DNA of 36,159 nucleotides from an uncultured Eubacteriales bacterium (GTDB taxonomy: Bacteria; Bacillota; Clostridia; Oscillospirales; Acutalibacteraceae), in contig ONAS01000009.1 in NCBI GenBank assembly GCA_900315815.1, positions 1 through 36,159 on the forward strand, read 5' to 3'. Position 1 is the stretch's first letter. Each line of letters starts with the position of its first letter. The notes under the pieces are model-generated. The model made no database searches. It saw only the letters and a program-made list of their open reading frames with translations, and was not told the origin of the DNA. The position numbers were made by a program, and so were the translations under genes. Positions 25,122 through 32,236 of this stretch are shown in pieces.

Positions 25122-25761
25122 GAAAAACGGTGCGTGCAAATATATCTCGCACCTGGATCTGAACCGCGTCATGCTGCGCGCCGTCGGCAAGAGCCGTCTG
25201 GATATCTGGCACACCGAGGGCTTTCACCAGCACGCCTATATCACCTTCGCGCTGCCGCTGTCGCTGGGCTTCGCGTCGACCTGTGAGAGCATGGACTTCC
25301 GACTGCTGGACGATCACGCCGATATGAGCGCGATCCCCGCACAGCTCAATGCCTGCCTGCCGGACGGCATCCGCGTGTATCGCTGTGCCGAGGCAAAGGA
25401 CAAGCCCGCCGATATCGATTCTGCGGTCTACGCGGTGCGCATGGAGCCGATGAATGCGGATGATATTTCCGATAAAGAATTATACAGCAAGCTGAACGAC
25501 TTTCTGGCACAGCCTCAGATCATCACGGAAAAAAAGACCAAGAAGGGGAAGAAGGATATCGACCTCAAGGCGTATATCCTCGACTGTGACCTGAGCGATG
25601 CGGACGGCGTCGGCATGACCCTGCGTCTGCCCGCGGGATCGTCGCTGAACATCAATCCCTCACTGATCGTGACGGCGTTTGAGGCGTACTGCGGCGCTGA
25701 GCTGCACGCCGACATCACACGCACGGCGATCCTCACCAAGGAGGGAAGACCCTTTGAGTAA
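25096..25761 (+). CDS. DUF2344/TIGR03936 radical-SAM-associated protein
   Basis: The ATG at 25096 is eight bases after GGAGG, which lies inside the end of the radical SAM gene, giving 221 residues. The signature start reads RVFFEKNGACKYISHLDLNRVMLRAVGKSRL, followed by HTEGFHQHAYITFALPLSLGFASTCESMDFRL, the conserved family core. DUF2344 is found as a separate protein or fused to TIGR03960 radical SAM enzymes; the two probably act together on one substrate, possibly an RNA or protein modification, which is unproven. A basic KKTKKGKKDIDLK stretch lies in the C-terminal half. Its stop overlaps the TTG start of the phosphatase gene. Confidence 0.92.
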   Translation: MKNARVFFEKNGACKYISHLDLNRVMLRAVGKSRLDIWHTEGFHQHAYITFALPLSLGFASTCESMDFRLLDDHADMSAIPAQLNACLPDGIRVYRCAEAKDKPADIDSAVYAVRMEPMNADDISDKELYSKLNDFLAQPQIITEKKTKKGKKDIDLKAYILDCDLSDADGVGMTLRLPAGSSLNINPSLIVTAFEAYCGAELHADITRTAILTKEGRPFE

Positions 25762-26446
25762 GAATTACGATATCGTCCTTCTGGACGCGGACGAGACCGT
25801 CTATGATTTCATCCTTGCCGAAAAAACCGCGGTCAGCCGCACGCTGGCGCATTACGGCGTGGAGCCGACCGACGAGGTCGTCAGCCTTTACAGCGCGTGT
25901 AATCTGCAGTGCTGGAAGGCGCTCGAAAGGGGCGAGCTCAGCCGTGACGCGCTGAAGACACTGCGCTTTTCGATGCTGTTCGAGCGGATCGGCCGAGAGC
26001 CGGTCGATTTTGCCGCCGTCAACAGGATGTATCTGGAGAACCTCGCACAATGCGGCTTCATGCTGCCCGGCGCGACGGATTTTGTAAAGAAGCTGCATGA
26101 GGAATACGATGTGAAGATCTATCTGTCCACCAACGGGCTGACCGTCCCGCAGACGGGACGCTATCGCCGCTCGGGGATCGACCGCTATGTGGACGGCATC
26201 TATATCTCCGAGCAGATCGGCGCGTCAAAGCCCTCGAAGGAATACTTCGACTTTATCTTTGCCGACCTCGGTGTCACGGACAAAAGCCGCGTGATCATCC
26301 TCGGCGACAGCCTGACCTCGGATATGCAGGGCGGCAGGAACGCGGGCATCACGACCTGTCGGTATCTGCGCGAGGGGACTCCCGACGGCAGCCCGCTGTG
26401 CGATTACGAGATCACGGAATACGATCAGTTTTTTGATATCATCTGA
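25754..26446 (+). CDS. YjjG-type HAD-superfamily phosphatase/nucleotidase
   Basis: The likely start is the TTG at 25754, overlapping the previous stop, with AAGGAGGG upstream, giving 230 residues. The reading frame is open further upstream but has no ribosome site. HAD motifs are DADETVYDF (Asp11 and Asp13), the YLSTNGLT motif II, the lysine in SKPSKEYFDF, and the acidic VIILGDSLTSDMQGGRNAG motif IV. The YjjG/YfnB family removes phosphate from nucleoside monophosphates and helps clear non-canonical pyrimidine nucleotides from the cytosol. It closes a long plus-strand run and is followed by a strong terminator. Confidence 0.9.
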   Translation: MSKNYDIVLLDADETVYDFILAEKTAVSRTLAHYGVEPTDEVVSLYSACNLQCWKALERGELSRDALKTLRFSMLFERIGREPVDFAAVNRMYLENLAQCGFMLPGATDFVKKLHEEYDVKIYLSTNGLTVPQTGRYRRSGIDRYVDGIYISEQIGASKPSKEYFDFIFADLGVTDKSRVIILGDSLTSDMQGGRNAGITTCRYLREGTPDGSPLCDYEITEYDQFFDII

Positions 26447-26452
26447 AGGCAT

Positions 26453-26491
26453 AAAAAAACCGCCTGCTCTTTTTCGGAGCAGGCGGTTTTT
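26453..26491. terminator. Bidirectional terminator between the HAD gene and the GH25 gene
   Basis: A perfect 10-bp GC-rich stem (26460-26469 with 26477-26486) is flanked by A7 on the left and T5 on the right, so the stem continues and it works on both strands. It separates two convergent genes. Confidence 0.92.
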
Positions 26492-26569
26492 GCGTGATGC
26501 CGATCCTTTGGCGGACGGATGCTTCAGGTCGGACGGATCGGTCGTCGCACTTTCCGGAGCAGGCGATTA

Positions 26570-27454
26570 TTACTTTGCGCCGGTCAGCAGCCTCCATGTG
26601 ACCGGACCGACGATACCGTCCGCGGTGAGCCGATGCTTTTTCTGGTAGACCCTGACCGCGTGATCGGTCTCTTTTCCGAAAACGCCGTTGACCTTCAGCA
26701 CCCTGCCGTCGGGATCCCTGTAGCCGAGCCAGTTCATCAGACGCTGGACGGTCTTGACCTGCGCGGCGGGACAGGCGTAATCCGTCCCCAGATAATAAAA
26801 GCCCAGCTGTACGCTCTGCGTGAACTTGTCCGCGGGGGCGGCTTTTGCTGCGGGAGCGGACGCATCCGAACCGATCACGGAGGTGTTCTCGATCAGGTTC
26901 ATATCCACATCGCCGCTGATCCCCGGGACGGAGCCACGGTCGGAGTACTGCCAGATATCGCAGGCGAGCTGATGGGCGCTTGCCCAATGCGCCAGCCAGA
27001 TGGAATACTTCGCGCTGAGCAGGTCGTAGTCGTGGTAATTTTCAAACCAGTCCGGATTGGAATAAACGCCGGGACGGAAGCCGCCCGCGCGGATCAGATC
27101 GCAGAAGCATTCGGTCATCTGCGTCAGGAGCGATCTGCCGAGCGACTTCTGGGATTCCTCCTCCATGTCGTAGTATACCGGCAGGTCAAAGCGCTTTCCC
27201 TGGATGCAGGCAAGGCACGCTCTTGCCTCAGCGGCGGTGCCCTCCATGCTGTACGCGTAGCTGTACCAGTAAGCGCCAACGTATAGCCCCGCCGCCCTTG
27301 CGCCGCGGTAGTGGTTTTCAAACTGATCATCCTTCTGGGCGGCTTCTCTGCCGTAGCCCGCGCGGATGATCACCGCACGGATCCCCGCCGCCTTCACCTT
27401 TTCGAAGTTGACGTCGGTCTGCCATGTGGAAATATCGATGCATTTGACGGACAT
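26570..27454 (-). CDS. GH25 muramidase with C-terminal peptidoglycan-binding domain
   Basis: The start is the ATG at 27454, with AAAGGAGG upstream, giving 294 residues; upstream ORF sequence lacks a ribosome site. The GH25 lysozyme barrel shows DISTWQ (Asp7), the catalytic pair Asp96/Glu98 in PVYYDMEEE, and the terminal IWQYSDRGSVPGISGDVDMN. An alanine-rich linker (about 210-228) leads to a PG-binding-1 domain ending VYQKKHRLTADGIVGPVTWRLL. It cuts the beta-1,4 bond after N-acetylmuramic acid. There is no signal peptide, so release would need lysis, a holin-type path or spore/mother-cell lysis. No phage genes lie nearby. Confidence 0.9.
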   Translation of the reverse strand: MSVKCIDISTWQTDVNFEKVKAAGIRAVIIRAGYGREAAQKDDQFENHYRGARAAGLYVGAYWYSYAYSMEGTAAEARACLACIQGKRFDLPVYYDMEEESQKSLGRSLLTQMTECFCDLIRAGGFRPGVYSNPDWFENYHDYDLLSAKYSIWLAHWASAHQLACDIWQYSDRGSVPGISGDVDMNLIENTSVIGSDASAPAAKAAPADKFTQSVQLGFYYLGTDYACPAAQVKTVQRLMNWLGYRDPDGRVLKVNGVFGKETDHAVRVYQKKHRLTADGIVGPVTWRLLTGAK

Positions 27455-27517
27455 ATTCTGCCTCCTTTTCAGAGTATCGGAACACATGGTTCCACCTATG
27501 CCGATAAATGACGAAAA

Positions 27518-27537
27518 GTTGCATAAAACTATGCAAC
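27518..27537. repeat. Perfect short inverted repeat upstream of the GH25 gene
   Basis: GTTGCATA (27518-27525) and TATGCAAC (27530-27537) surround AAAC, 64 bases upstream of the GH25 start on the minus strand and next to the glgB terminator. It could be an operator or an extension of the terminator structure. No clear promoter was found between it and the gene. Confidence 0.4.
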
Positions 27538-27569
27538 AAAAAGTACCCGGACCGTTTCGGCTCGGGTAC
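27538..27569 (-). terminator. Intrinsic terminator of glgB
   Basis: On the minus strand a GTACCCG / CGGGTAC stem with an inner AGCCG-AAA-CGGT helix is followed by five T residues (plus A-run 27538-27542). It sits 20 bases after the glgB stop and separates glgB from the GH25 gene. Confidence 0.85.
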
Positions 27570-27588
27570 GGTGATATCGGTGACAGAA

Positions 27589-29484
27589 TCAAGGCAGCTT
27601 GACGATGACGACCTCGAAGGGGCGCAGACCGTAGTTGAGGCGGAAGGGTCTGCCGTCGCACGGATTGTTGTCCGCGTACATTTTCGGACAGCCGCCCAAC
27701 TCGGCGGGTCCGCCCTGACCGGGGATGTTGTCATAGGTGCTGAAAAGGCGGGTGTACTCGCCGCCCATCGGAACGCCGCAGGCATAGCCGTTGTGGTACC
27801 ACGGGGAGAAGTTGCAGATCACCAGCACGGCGCCGTCGTAGTTGAACGGATTCCTGCGGATGTAGCTGATGATGTTTGCGTCGGCAAAGTCGCGGTTGAC
27901 CCATTCGAAGATGCGGCTGTCCTTGGAGTCGCGGTACAGCGTCGGGGTCGCCCGATAGATGGAGAGCAGACGCCTGACCGTCAGCATGACGTCGCGGTGG
28001 CTGAAATCGTCCTCAAGATGCTGCTCGAGCGCTTTGGTGACGTCCCACTCGGATTTCTGGGCGACGTCCTGACCCATGAACAGCAGCTTTTTGCCGGGGA
28101 AGGTGAACTGGAACGCGTACAGCGCCTTCATGGCGGCAAAGCGTTCGTCGTCATTGCCGATCATCCTGCCGAAGATCGAGCCCTTGCCGACATTGACCTC
28201 GTCGTGCGAGAGGACCAGGATGAAGTTCTCCGAGAAAGCGTAGTCCGCGATATGGGTCAGCTCGCCGTGATGATAGCGGCGTTCGTGATAATCGTAGGAC
28301 AGGTACTTGAGCGTATCGTACATCCAGCCCATGTTCCATTTGAGCGTGAAGCCCAGACCGCCGATATGGACGTCGTTGGTGATGCCGCGCTCGATGGAGG
28401 AATCCTCCGCCATCAGATAGCCGTCGGTCATCTGGGTGAGGTCGCAGTTGATCTGCTTGAGGAAGCCGGTGCTTTCGATGTTGATGTGACCGCCGTGGAT
28501 ATTCGGGCGCCATTCGGTGCGGCTGAAATCGGCGTACTGCATCGCGGCGACCGCGTCCACACGCAGGGAATCGATATGGAATTCGTTGATCCAGTAAAAC
28601 GCGCTGGAGATCAGGAAGGAGATGACCTCGGGCTTGCCGTGGTCAAAGGCATAGGTGCCCCAGATGGGGAACTCCGCCCTCAGCGGGTCGGCGGATTCGT
28701 ACAGCGGCGTGCCGTCAAAGCGGCCGAGCGCGAAATCGTCCTTCGGGAAATGCGCGGGTACCCAGTCGAGGATGACGCCGATGCCGCTTCTGTGGAGGCG
28801 GTCGACGAGATAGCGGAAGTCGTCGGGCGTGCCGTAGCGGGCGGTGGGGGCGAAGTAGCCCGTCACCTGATAGCCCCACGAGAGGTCAAAGGGATATTCG
28901 CAGATGCCCATCAGCTCGACATGGGTGTAGCCCATGTAGGTGACGTATTCGGCAAGACGGTCGCCCAGCTCGCGGTAATTCAGGAAGCCGTCCGTGTCGT
29001 CCTCATCGCGGAATTCCTTTTTCCAGGAGCCGAGATGTACCTCGTAGATCGCCATCGGGTTATCGACGACGGTGGTGTTGTCGCGGCGGCTCTGATAGTC
29101 AGCGTCATTCCACTGATAGCCCTCAAGGGGACAGACGATGGACGCGTTGTCGGGGCGCAGCTGATAGCGGAAGGCATAGGGATCGCTTTTCAGATGCTTC
29201 TCGCCGTCGGGACCGGTGATGACGTAGCGGTAAGCATCGCCGCTGTCAACGCCGGGGATGAAGCGCTCCCAGATGCCGTTGCCGTCGCGCTGCATCGGAT
29301 GCTCGTTTTCCCAGCCGGCGGAATCACAGATCACGCTGACGCTCCGTGCGTTCGGCGCCCATACGGCAAAGTTCGTGCCTTTGACGCCGTTCTCGGTGAC
29401 GATGTGCGCGCCCATTTTTTTGTAGACCTCATAGCTGGTGCCTTTGTGGAACAGATAGCTGTCCACGTCCGTAAAGATACCCAT
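27589..29484 (-). CDS. glgB: 1,4-alpha-glucan branching enzyme
   Basis: The 631-residue protein starts at the ATG at 29484, with GAGGA upstream. An N-terminal CBM48-type domain (about 30-120, GTNFAVWAPNARSVSV) precedes a GH13 barrel. That barrel has VDWVPAHFP, the nucleophile region DSLRVDAVAAM, MAEDSS with the general acid, and LSHDEV. The EVHLGSWKKE and WGYQVTGYFAPTARYG blocks are typical of GlgB. It makes the alpha-1,6 branches of glycogen. No other glycogen gene is adjacent, and the C-terminal all-beta domain is complete. It is transcribed alone from its own sigma-A promoter at 29537-29565. Confidence 0.95.
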   Translation of the reverse strand: MGIFTDVDSYLFHKGTSYEVYKKMGAHIVTENGVKGTNFAVWAPNARSVSVICDSAGWENEHPMQRDGNGIWERFIPGVDSGDAYRYVITGPDGEKHLKSDPYAFRYQLRPDNASIVCPLEGYQWNDADYQSRRDNTTVVDNPMAIYEVHLGSWKKEFRDEDDTDGFLNYRELGDRLAEYVTYMGYTHVELMGICEYPFDLSWGYQVTGYFAPTARYGTPDDFRYLVDRLHRSGIGVILDWVPAHFPKDDFALGRFDGTPLYESADPLRAEFPIWGTYAFDHGKPEVISFLISSAFYWINEFHIDSLRVDAVAAMQYADFSRTEWRPNIHGGHINIESTGFLKQINCDLTQMTDGYLMAEDSSIERGITNDVHIGGLGFTLKWNMGWMYDTLKYLSYDYHERRYHHGELTHIADYAFSENFILVLSHDEVNVGKGSIFGRMIGNDDERFAAMKALYAFQFTFPGKKLLFMGQDVAQKSEWDVTKALEQHLEDDFSHRDVMLTVRRLLSIYRATPTLYRDSKDSRIFEWVNRDFADANIISYIRRNPFNYDGAVLVICNFSPWYHNGYACGVPMGGEYTRLFSTYDNIPGQGGPAELGGCPKMYADNNPCDGRPFRLNYGLRPFEVVIVKLP

Positions 29485-29536
29485 AAATGTTCCTCAAATC
29501 AAATTAGTTTGCCGCTTCTGTGACGGTGCTATGATG

Positions 29537-29565
29537 ATTATAATGATTTATCGGTAAAAATGCAA
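29537..29565 (-). promoter_or_regulatory. Sigma-A promoter of glgB
   Basis: On the minus strand TTGCAT (plus 29560-29565), 17 bases and a perfect TATAAT (plus 29537-29542), 52 bases upstream of the glgB start. Confidence 0.82.
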
Positions 29566-29658
29566 GACCAAATCCGAAAAAAAGCGCATTGATTTGTTAC
29601 TTTTGACATATTTTTCCACGATATTCCGCCGCTTGGATGAAAACGCGGAAAGCTCTTC

Positions 29659-29687
29659 TTGACAAACGGCGCGTTTGATGATATAAC
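29659..29687 (+). promoter_or_regulatory. Sigma-A promoter of the serine acetyltransferase gene
   Basis: A perfect TTGACA (29659-29664), 17 bases, then TATAAC (29682-29687). An inverted ACCTAC (29686-29691) / GTAGGT (29703-29708) pair overlaps the -10 and the expected transcript start, a likely repressor site. The same half-sites recur in the metQ promoters. Confidence 0.85.
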
Positions 29688-29700
29688 CTACTTAACAGAT

Positions 29701-29724
29701 GGGTAGGTGCTGGAGCGCCTGCCC
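29701..29724 (+). promoter_or_regulatory. Stable hairpin in the cysE 5' leader
   Basis: GGGTAGGTGC (29701-29710) pairs along its whole length with GCGCCTGCCC (29715-29724) around the loop TGGA (10 bp, two G-U). It is not followed by a T-run, so it is not a terminator. It starts a few bases after the predicted transcript start and ends before the GGAGGG ribosome site, so it may protect the mRNA 5' end. Confidence 0.5.
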
Positions 29725-29746
29725 GATTGACGGAGGGAATGATACG

Positions 29747-30706
29747 ATGGCAGAGAATATTCAGCAGCGCATCAACGCGCTGACAGACGCCCTGATGGCG
29801 GATTACCAAGGCGGCAGGACCATTGACGAGATCAAGATGTTCGAGTATCCCGACAAGGAGATCGTCATCGATATCCTGGAAAAGATCAAGATCGTCGTCT
29901 ATCCGGGCTACTACAAAAACAGCAATTACCGCACCTATACGGTACGCAACAATATCGCCATCCTGCTGGAGGACATCATCTATAACCTGATCAAGCAGAC
30001 CTCGATCGTCCTGCGGTATTCCCCGGTCTATGAGGATTCCGACAGCGGCGCGATCGCACAGGCGGCTCAGCGCATCACCTTTGAGTTCCTGGAAAAGATC
30101 CCGAAGATCAGGGAGTACATCGATACGGATATCCAGGCGGCGTTCGACGGCGACCCTGCGGCGTACAACAAGGACGAGATCATCTGCACCTATCCGGGGC
30201 TGTACGCCATCTTCACCAGCCGCGTCGCGCATGAGCTGTATCTGCTCGGCGTTCCGCTGATCCCGCGCATCATGACCGAGCATGCCCACAGCATCACGGG
30301 GATCGATATCCACCCCGGCACCACCATCGGCAAGTATTTCTTCATCGATCACGGCACCGGCATCGTGATCGGCGAAACGACCGTCATCGGCGACAACGTC
30401 AAGATCTATCAGGGCGTGACTCTGGGCGCGCTGTCCACCAGAGGCGGTCAGAAGCTCAAAAACGTCAGGCGGCATCCCACCATCAGCGACAATGTGACGA
30501 TCTATTCCGGCGCGTCGATCCTCGGCGGGGAGACCGTCGTCGGCAAGAATGTCGTGGTCGGCGGCAACGCGTTCATCACCACCTCCATCCCCGAGGGCGC
30601 CCGCGTCAGCGTCAAAAGCCAGGAGCTGCTGTACAATTATGACGCAGGTCATCCGGTGGAGCGCAAGGAGATCGAGCCGGACGAATCGTGGTATTACAAT
30701 ATATAA
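29747..30706 (+). CDS. cysE: Serine O-acetyltransferase
   Basis: The start is the ATG at 29747, after CGGAGGG, giving 319 residues. An in-frame ATG at 29699 lies almost at the predicted transcript start and is not favoured. The N-terminal helical domain (about 1-180) is followed by the left-handed beta-helix of hexapeptide repeats (HSITGIDIHPGTTIG, FFIDHGTGIVIGETTVIG, LGALSTRGGQ, HPTISDNVTIYSGASILGGETVVG). The active-site His residues lie in DIHPG and IDHGTG. The enzyme acetylates serine to O-acetylserine for cysteine synthesis. It is longer than short EpsC-type enzymes. A C-S lyase gene follows after 21 bases and metQNI lies further downstream. Confidence 0.93.
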   Translation: MAENIQQRINALTDALMADYQGGRTIDEIKMFEYPDKEIVIDILEKIKIVVYPGYYKNSNYRTYTVRNNIAILLEDIIYNLIKQTSIVLRYSPVYEDSDSGAIAQAAQRITFEFLEKIPKIREYIDTDIQAAFDGDPAAYNKDEIICTYPGLYAIFTSRVAHELYLLGVPLIPRIMTEHAHSITGIDIHPGTTIGKYFFIDHGTGIVIGETTVIGDNVKIYQGVTLGALSTRGGQKLKNVRRHPTISDNVTIYSGASILGGETVVGKNVVVGGNAFITTSIPEGARVSVKSQELLYNYDAGHPVERKEIEPDESWYYNI

Positions 30707-30727
30707 GGATGAAACAGGAGAAGCGTC

Positions 30728-31879
30728 ATGTTTGATTTTGATACGGTATACGACAGAAGGATCCCCGGCGACATCAAGTACGAGACGATCGGCGGCACAG
30801 AGGATATCATCCCGATGTGGGTAGCGGATATGGATTTCAAAACCGCTCCCTGTGTGGAGGAGGCGGTGAAGGCGGTCGCCGCGCGGGGCATCTACGGTTA
30901 TCAGAGCGTGGATGCGGCGTATCGCCGTCTGGTGCGCGCGTGGTACGGCAGACGGTTTTCCTTTGAGATCGCGGACGAATGGATCGTGCCGTCGCCCGCG
31001 GTGATGTATTCCGCCGCGTGCGCGATCCGTGCGCTGACGAACGAGGGCGACGCGGTGCTGATTTTCGAGCCGGTCTACTATCCGTTCTCCAACGTTGTGA
31101 GGTCGAACCGCCGCAGGCTGATCGTATCCGAGCTGACCCGCGCCGACGGACGATATACGATCGACTTCGGCGATCTGGAACTCAAACTCACGGAGAACGA
31201 AGTGAAGGCAGTGCTGTTCTGCTCTCCGCACAACCCTGTCGGCAGGGTGTGGACGAGGGAAGAGCTGGAGCGCTTTGCGGATATCTGTCTGAAGCATCAT
31301 GTGTATATCATTTCCGACGAGATCCACTCCGATCTGGTCTACGCGCCGCACAGACATATCCCGATCGCGTCGCTGTCCGCGCGGATCGCCGCGCAGACCG
31401 TCACCTGCGCCGCGCCGACGAAAACCTTCAACCTTGCCGCGATCGAAGCGTCCAACATCATCATCGCGGACGAGGCGATCCGCACGGCGGTGCAGAAGGA
31501 GATGCGCGCAAGCTGTCAGATGGGGATCAACGCGTTCGGTATCGCCGCAACAAAGGCGGTCTATGCCGACGGGGAGCAGTGGCTCGACGAGCTTCTCAGC
31601 TATCTGGACGAAAGCAGGCGCATCCTGTGCGAAGCCTTTCCGCAGGGCGGGCGCGTCAGCGTCAGCGCGCCTGAGGGCACCTATCTCGCGTGGCTGGACT
31701 GCCGCGGGCTCGGCTTGTCCGACAACATGCTGTACAATCGGTTCCTGCTCACCGCGGGCGTCCGTTTGCACAAGGGCGGTACCTTCGGCGACAGCGGCAC
31801 GGGATTCATGCGGTTGAATTTCGCCTGTCCGCACAGCGTCCTGAGAGAAGCGATCCGCAGGATGAAAACCGTGCTGTAG
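30728..31879 (+). CDS. PatB/MalY-type PLP-dependent C-S lyase
   Basis: The 383-residue protein starts with the family hallmark FDFDTVYDRR, then MWVADMDFKTAP (about residues 28-39), the GIYGYQ segment, FCSPHNPVGRVWTREEL, ISDEIHSDLVY and the lysine-bearing APTKTFNLAAIEASNIII. MalY/PatB enzymes are aminotransferase-fold cystathionine beta-lyases that cleave C-S bonds in cystathionine or cysteine to release homocysteine or sulfide. The ribosome site is AGGAG at good spacing. Position between serine acetyltransferase and the methionine transporter supports a sulfur amino acid role. No clear terminator follows, so read-through into the metQ leader is possible. Confidence 0.9.
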   Translation: MFDFDTVYDRRIPGDIKYETIGGTEDIIPMWVADMDFKTAPCVEEAVKAVAARGIYGYQSVDAAYRRLVRAWYGRRFSFEIADEWIVPSPAVMYSAACAIRALTNEGDAVLIFEPVYYPFSNVVRSNRRRLIVSELTRADGRYTIDFGDLELKLTENEVKAVLFCSPHNPVGRVWTREELERFADICLKHHVYIISDEIHSDLVYAPHRHIPIASLSARIAAQTVTCAAPTKTFNLAAIEASNIIIADEAIRTAVQKEMRASCQMGINAFGIAATKAVYADGEQWLDELLSYLDESRRILCEAFPQGGRVSVSAPEGTYLAWLDCRGLGLSDNMLYNRFLLTAGVRLHKGGTFGDSGTGFMRLNFACPHSVLREAIRRMKTVL

Positions 31880-31953
31880 GCTGTTGTCATTGTCACGATT
31901 CCGACGCCGATTTGCGCAAAAGATTTGGCGGGAATGCCGAAATTCGGAAAAAT

Positions 31954-32057
31954 ACCAACCAACCTATTGACAAAGTAGGTAAATAGAGCTATAATGCGGT
32001 TGCAGTCGGATCCGGGAGAAACTTGCCACTTTTGCTTGACAAAGTAGGTTGGTTGGG
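31954..32057. repeat. Long inverted repeat flanking promoter P1
   Basis: CCAACCAACCTA (31955-31966) is the exact reverse complement of TAGGTTGGTTGG (32045-32056), the arms lying about 80 bases apart. The left arm abuts the P1 -35 and the right arm fills the P2 spacer. Each arm contains the ACCTA/TAGGT half-site seen at the serine acetyltransferase promoter. Confidence 0.75.
31967..31995 (+). promoter_or_regulatory. metQ operon promoter P1 (sigma-A)
   Basis: A perfect TTGACA (31967-31972), 17 bases and a perfect TATAAT (31990-31995). ACCTA (31962-31966) and TAGGT (31976-31980) flank the -35 as an inverted pair. Confidence 0.88.
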
Positions 32058-32065
32058 ATTATAAT
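32036..32065 (+). promoter_or_regulatory. metQ operon promoter P2 (sigma-A)
   Basis: A perfect TTGACA (32036-32041), 18 bases and a perfect TATAAT (32060-32065). TAGGTTGGTTGG (32045-32056) lies in the spacer. The transcript would start near 32072, eleven bases before the leader ORF ribosome site. Confidence 0.85.
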
Positions 32066-32098
32066 TCGATTGCAATCAAACGAAAGGAGAAGCTTGCC

Positions 32099-32188
32099 AT
32101 GACCGCTGCGATGATCACCGTGATGACGATGTGGATGTGCGGCATCATGTGCCGTGCTATGGCAAGCCGTGCCCTCATACAGCGTTGA
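32099..32188 (+). CDS. Met/Cys-rich attenuator leader peptide (29 aa)
   Basis: The ATG at 32099 has a full AAAGGAG site (32083-32089) nine bases upstream; TGA is at 32186-32188. Of 29 residues, seven are Met (positions 1, 5, 9, 11, 13, 17, 21), two are Cys (14, 18) and one is the single-codon Trp (12). The core reads MTMWMCGIMCRAM. The ORF ends inside one arm of a hairpin that competes with a downstream terminator, and the next structural gene is a methionine transporter lipoprotein. This is the layout of an amino acid attenuator peptide. It is too small for homology-based annotation. The function is inferred from codon content, translation signals, RNA structure and neighbours. Confidence 0.78.
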   Translation: MTAAMITVMTMWMCGIMCRAMASRALIQR

Positions 32189-32211
32189 ACTTTTCGGTGC
32201 TGTGGCGAGGG
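32172..32211 (+). promoter_or_regulatory. Candidate antiterminator hairpin of the met leader
   Basis: CCCTC (32172-32176) can pair with GAGGG (32207-32211) and ACAGC (32179-32183) with GCTGT (32199-32203). The left arm is covered by a ribosome reaching the leader stop codon. The right arm shares bases 32207-32211 with the terminator stem, so the two structures exclude each other. A separate 9-bp pairing, GCTTGCCAT (32092-32100) with ATGGCAAGC (32159-32167), brackets the leader ORF and covers its start codon. Confidence 0.6.
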
Positions 32212-32236
32212 GGCGTAATGCTCCCTTACTTTTTTT
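32207..32236 (+). terminator. Intrinsic terminator inside the met leader (attenuator)
   Basis: The stem GAGGGGGC (32207-32214) pairs with GCTCCCTT (32220-32227), with two G-U pairs and the loop GTAAT. Seven T residues follow at 32230-32236. It lies after the leader ORF and before metQ, so it must be bypassed for metQNI expression. Confidence 0.8.

Larger units (their letters stand above)
31967..32099 (+). repeat. Diverged tandem duplication of the promoter/leader unit
   Basis: Copy 1 (31967-32028) and copy 2 (32036-32099) align end to end. Both have TTGACAAAGTAGGT, TATAAT, CG-TTGCA-TC and GGAGAA-CTTGCCA (GGGAGAAACTTGCCA in copy 1). Only copy 2 continues into an ATG, so copy 1 supplies a promoter without a leader ORF. 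Confidence 0.8.

Noticed and set aside
23205-25214. 669-codon minus-strand frame opposite the radical SAM gene
   Set aside because: Shadow ORF caused by strand-asymmetric codon use; the plus-strand product is clearly real.
27508-29523. 671-codon open frame on the plus strand opposite glgB
   Set aside because: Antisense shadow of the complete glgB gene. It runs through the glgB terminator and promoter and has no translation signal.
29603-29608. A second TTGACA upstream of cysE
   Set aside because: No -10 element at 16-18 bases downstream; the TTGACA at 29659 has one.
29699-29746. In-frame upstream ATG of cysE as a Cys-containing leader peptide
   Set aside because: It has no stop before the main start codon, no ribosome site, and begins about five bases from the predicted transcript start. 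The ATG at 29747 with GGAGGG is the better start.
29597-31834. 745-codon open frame on the minus strand opposite cysE and the C-S lyase
   Set aside because: Shadow of two well-identified plus-strand genes in GC-rich DNA. The translation is low-complexity (R/D/H/V-rich), matches no family and has no ribosome site.
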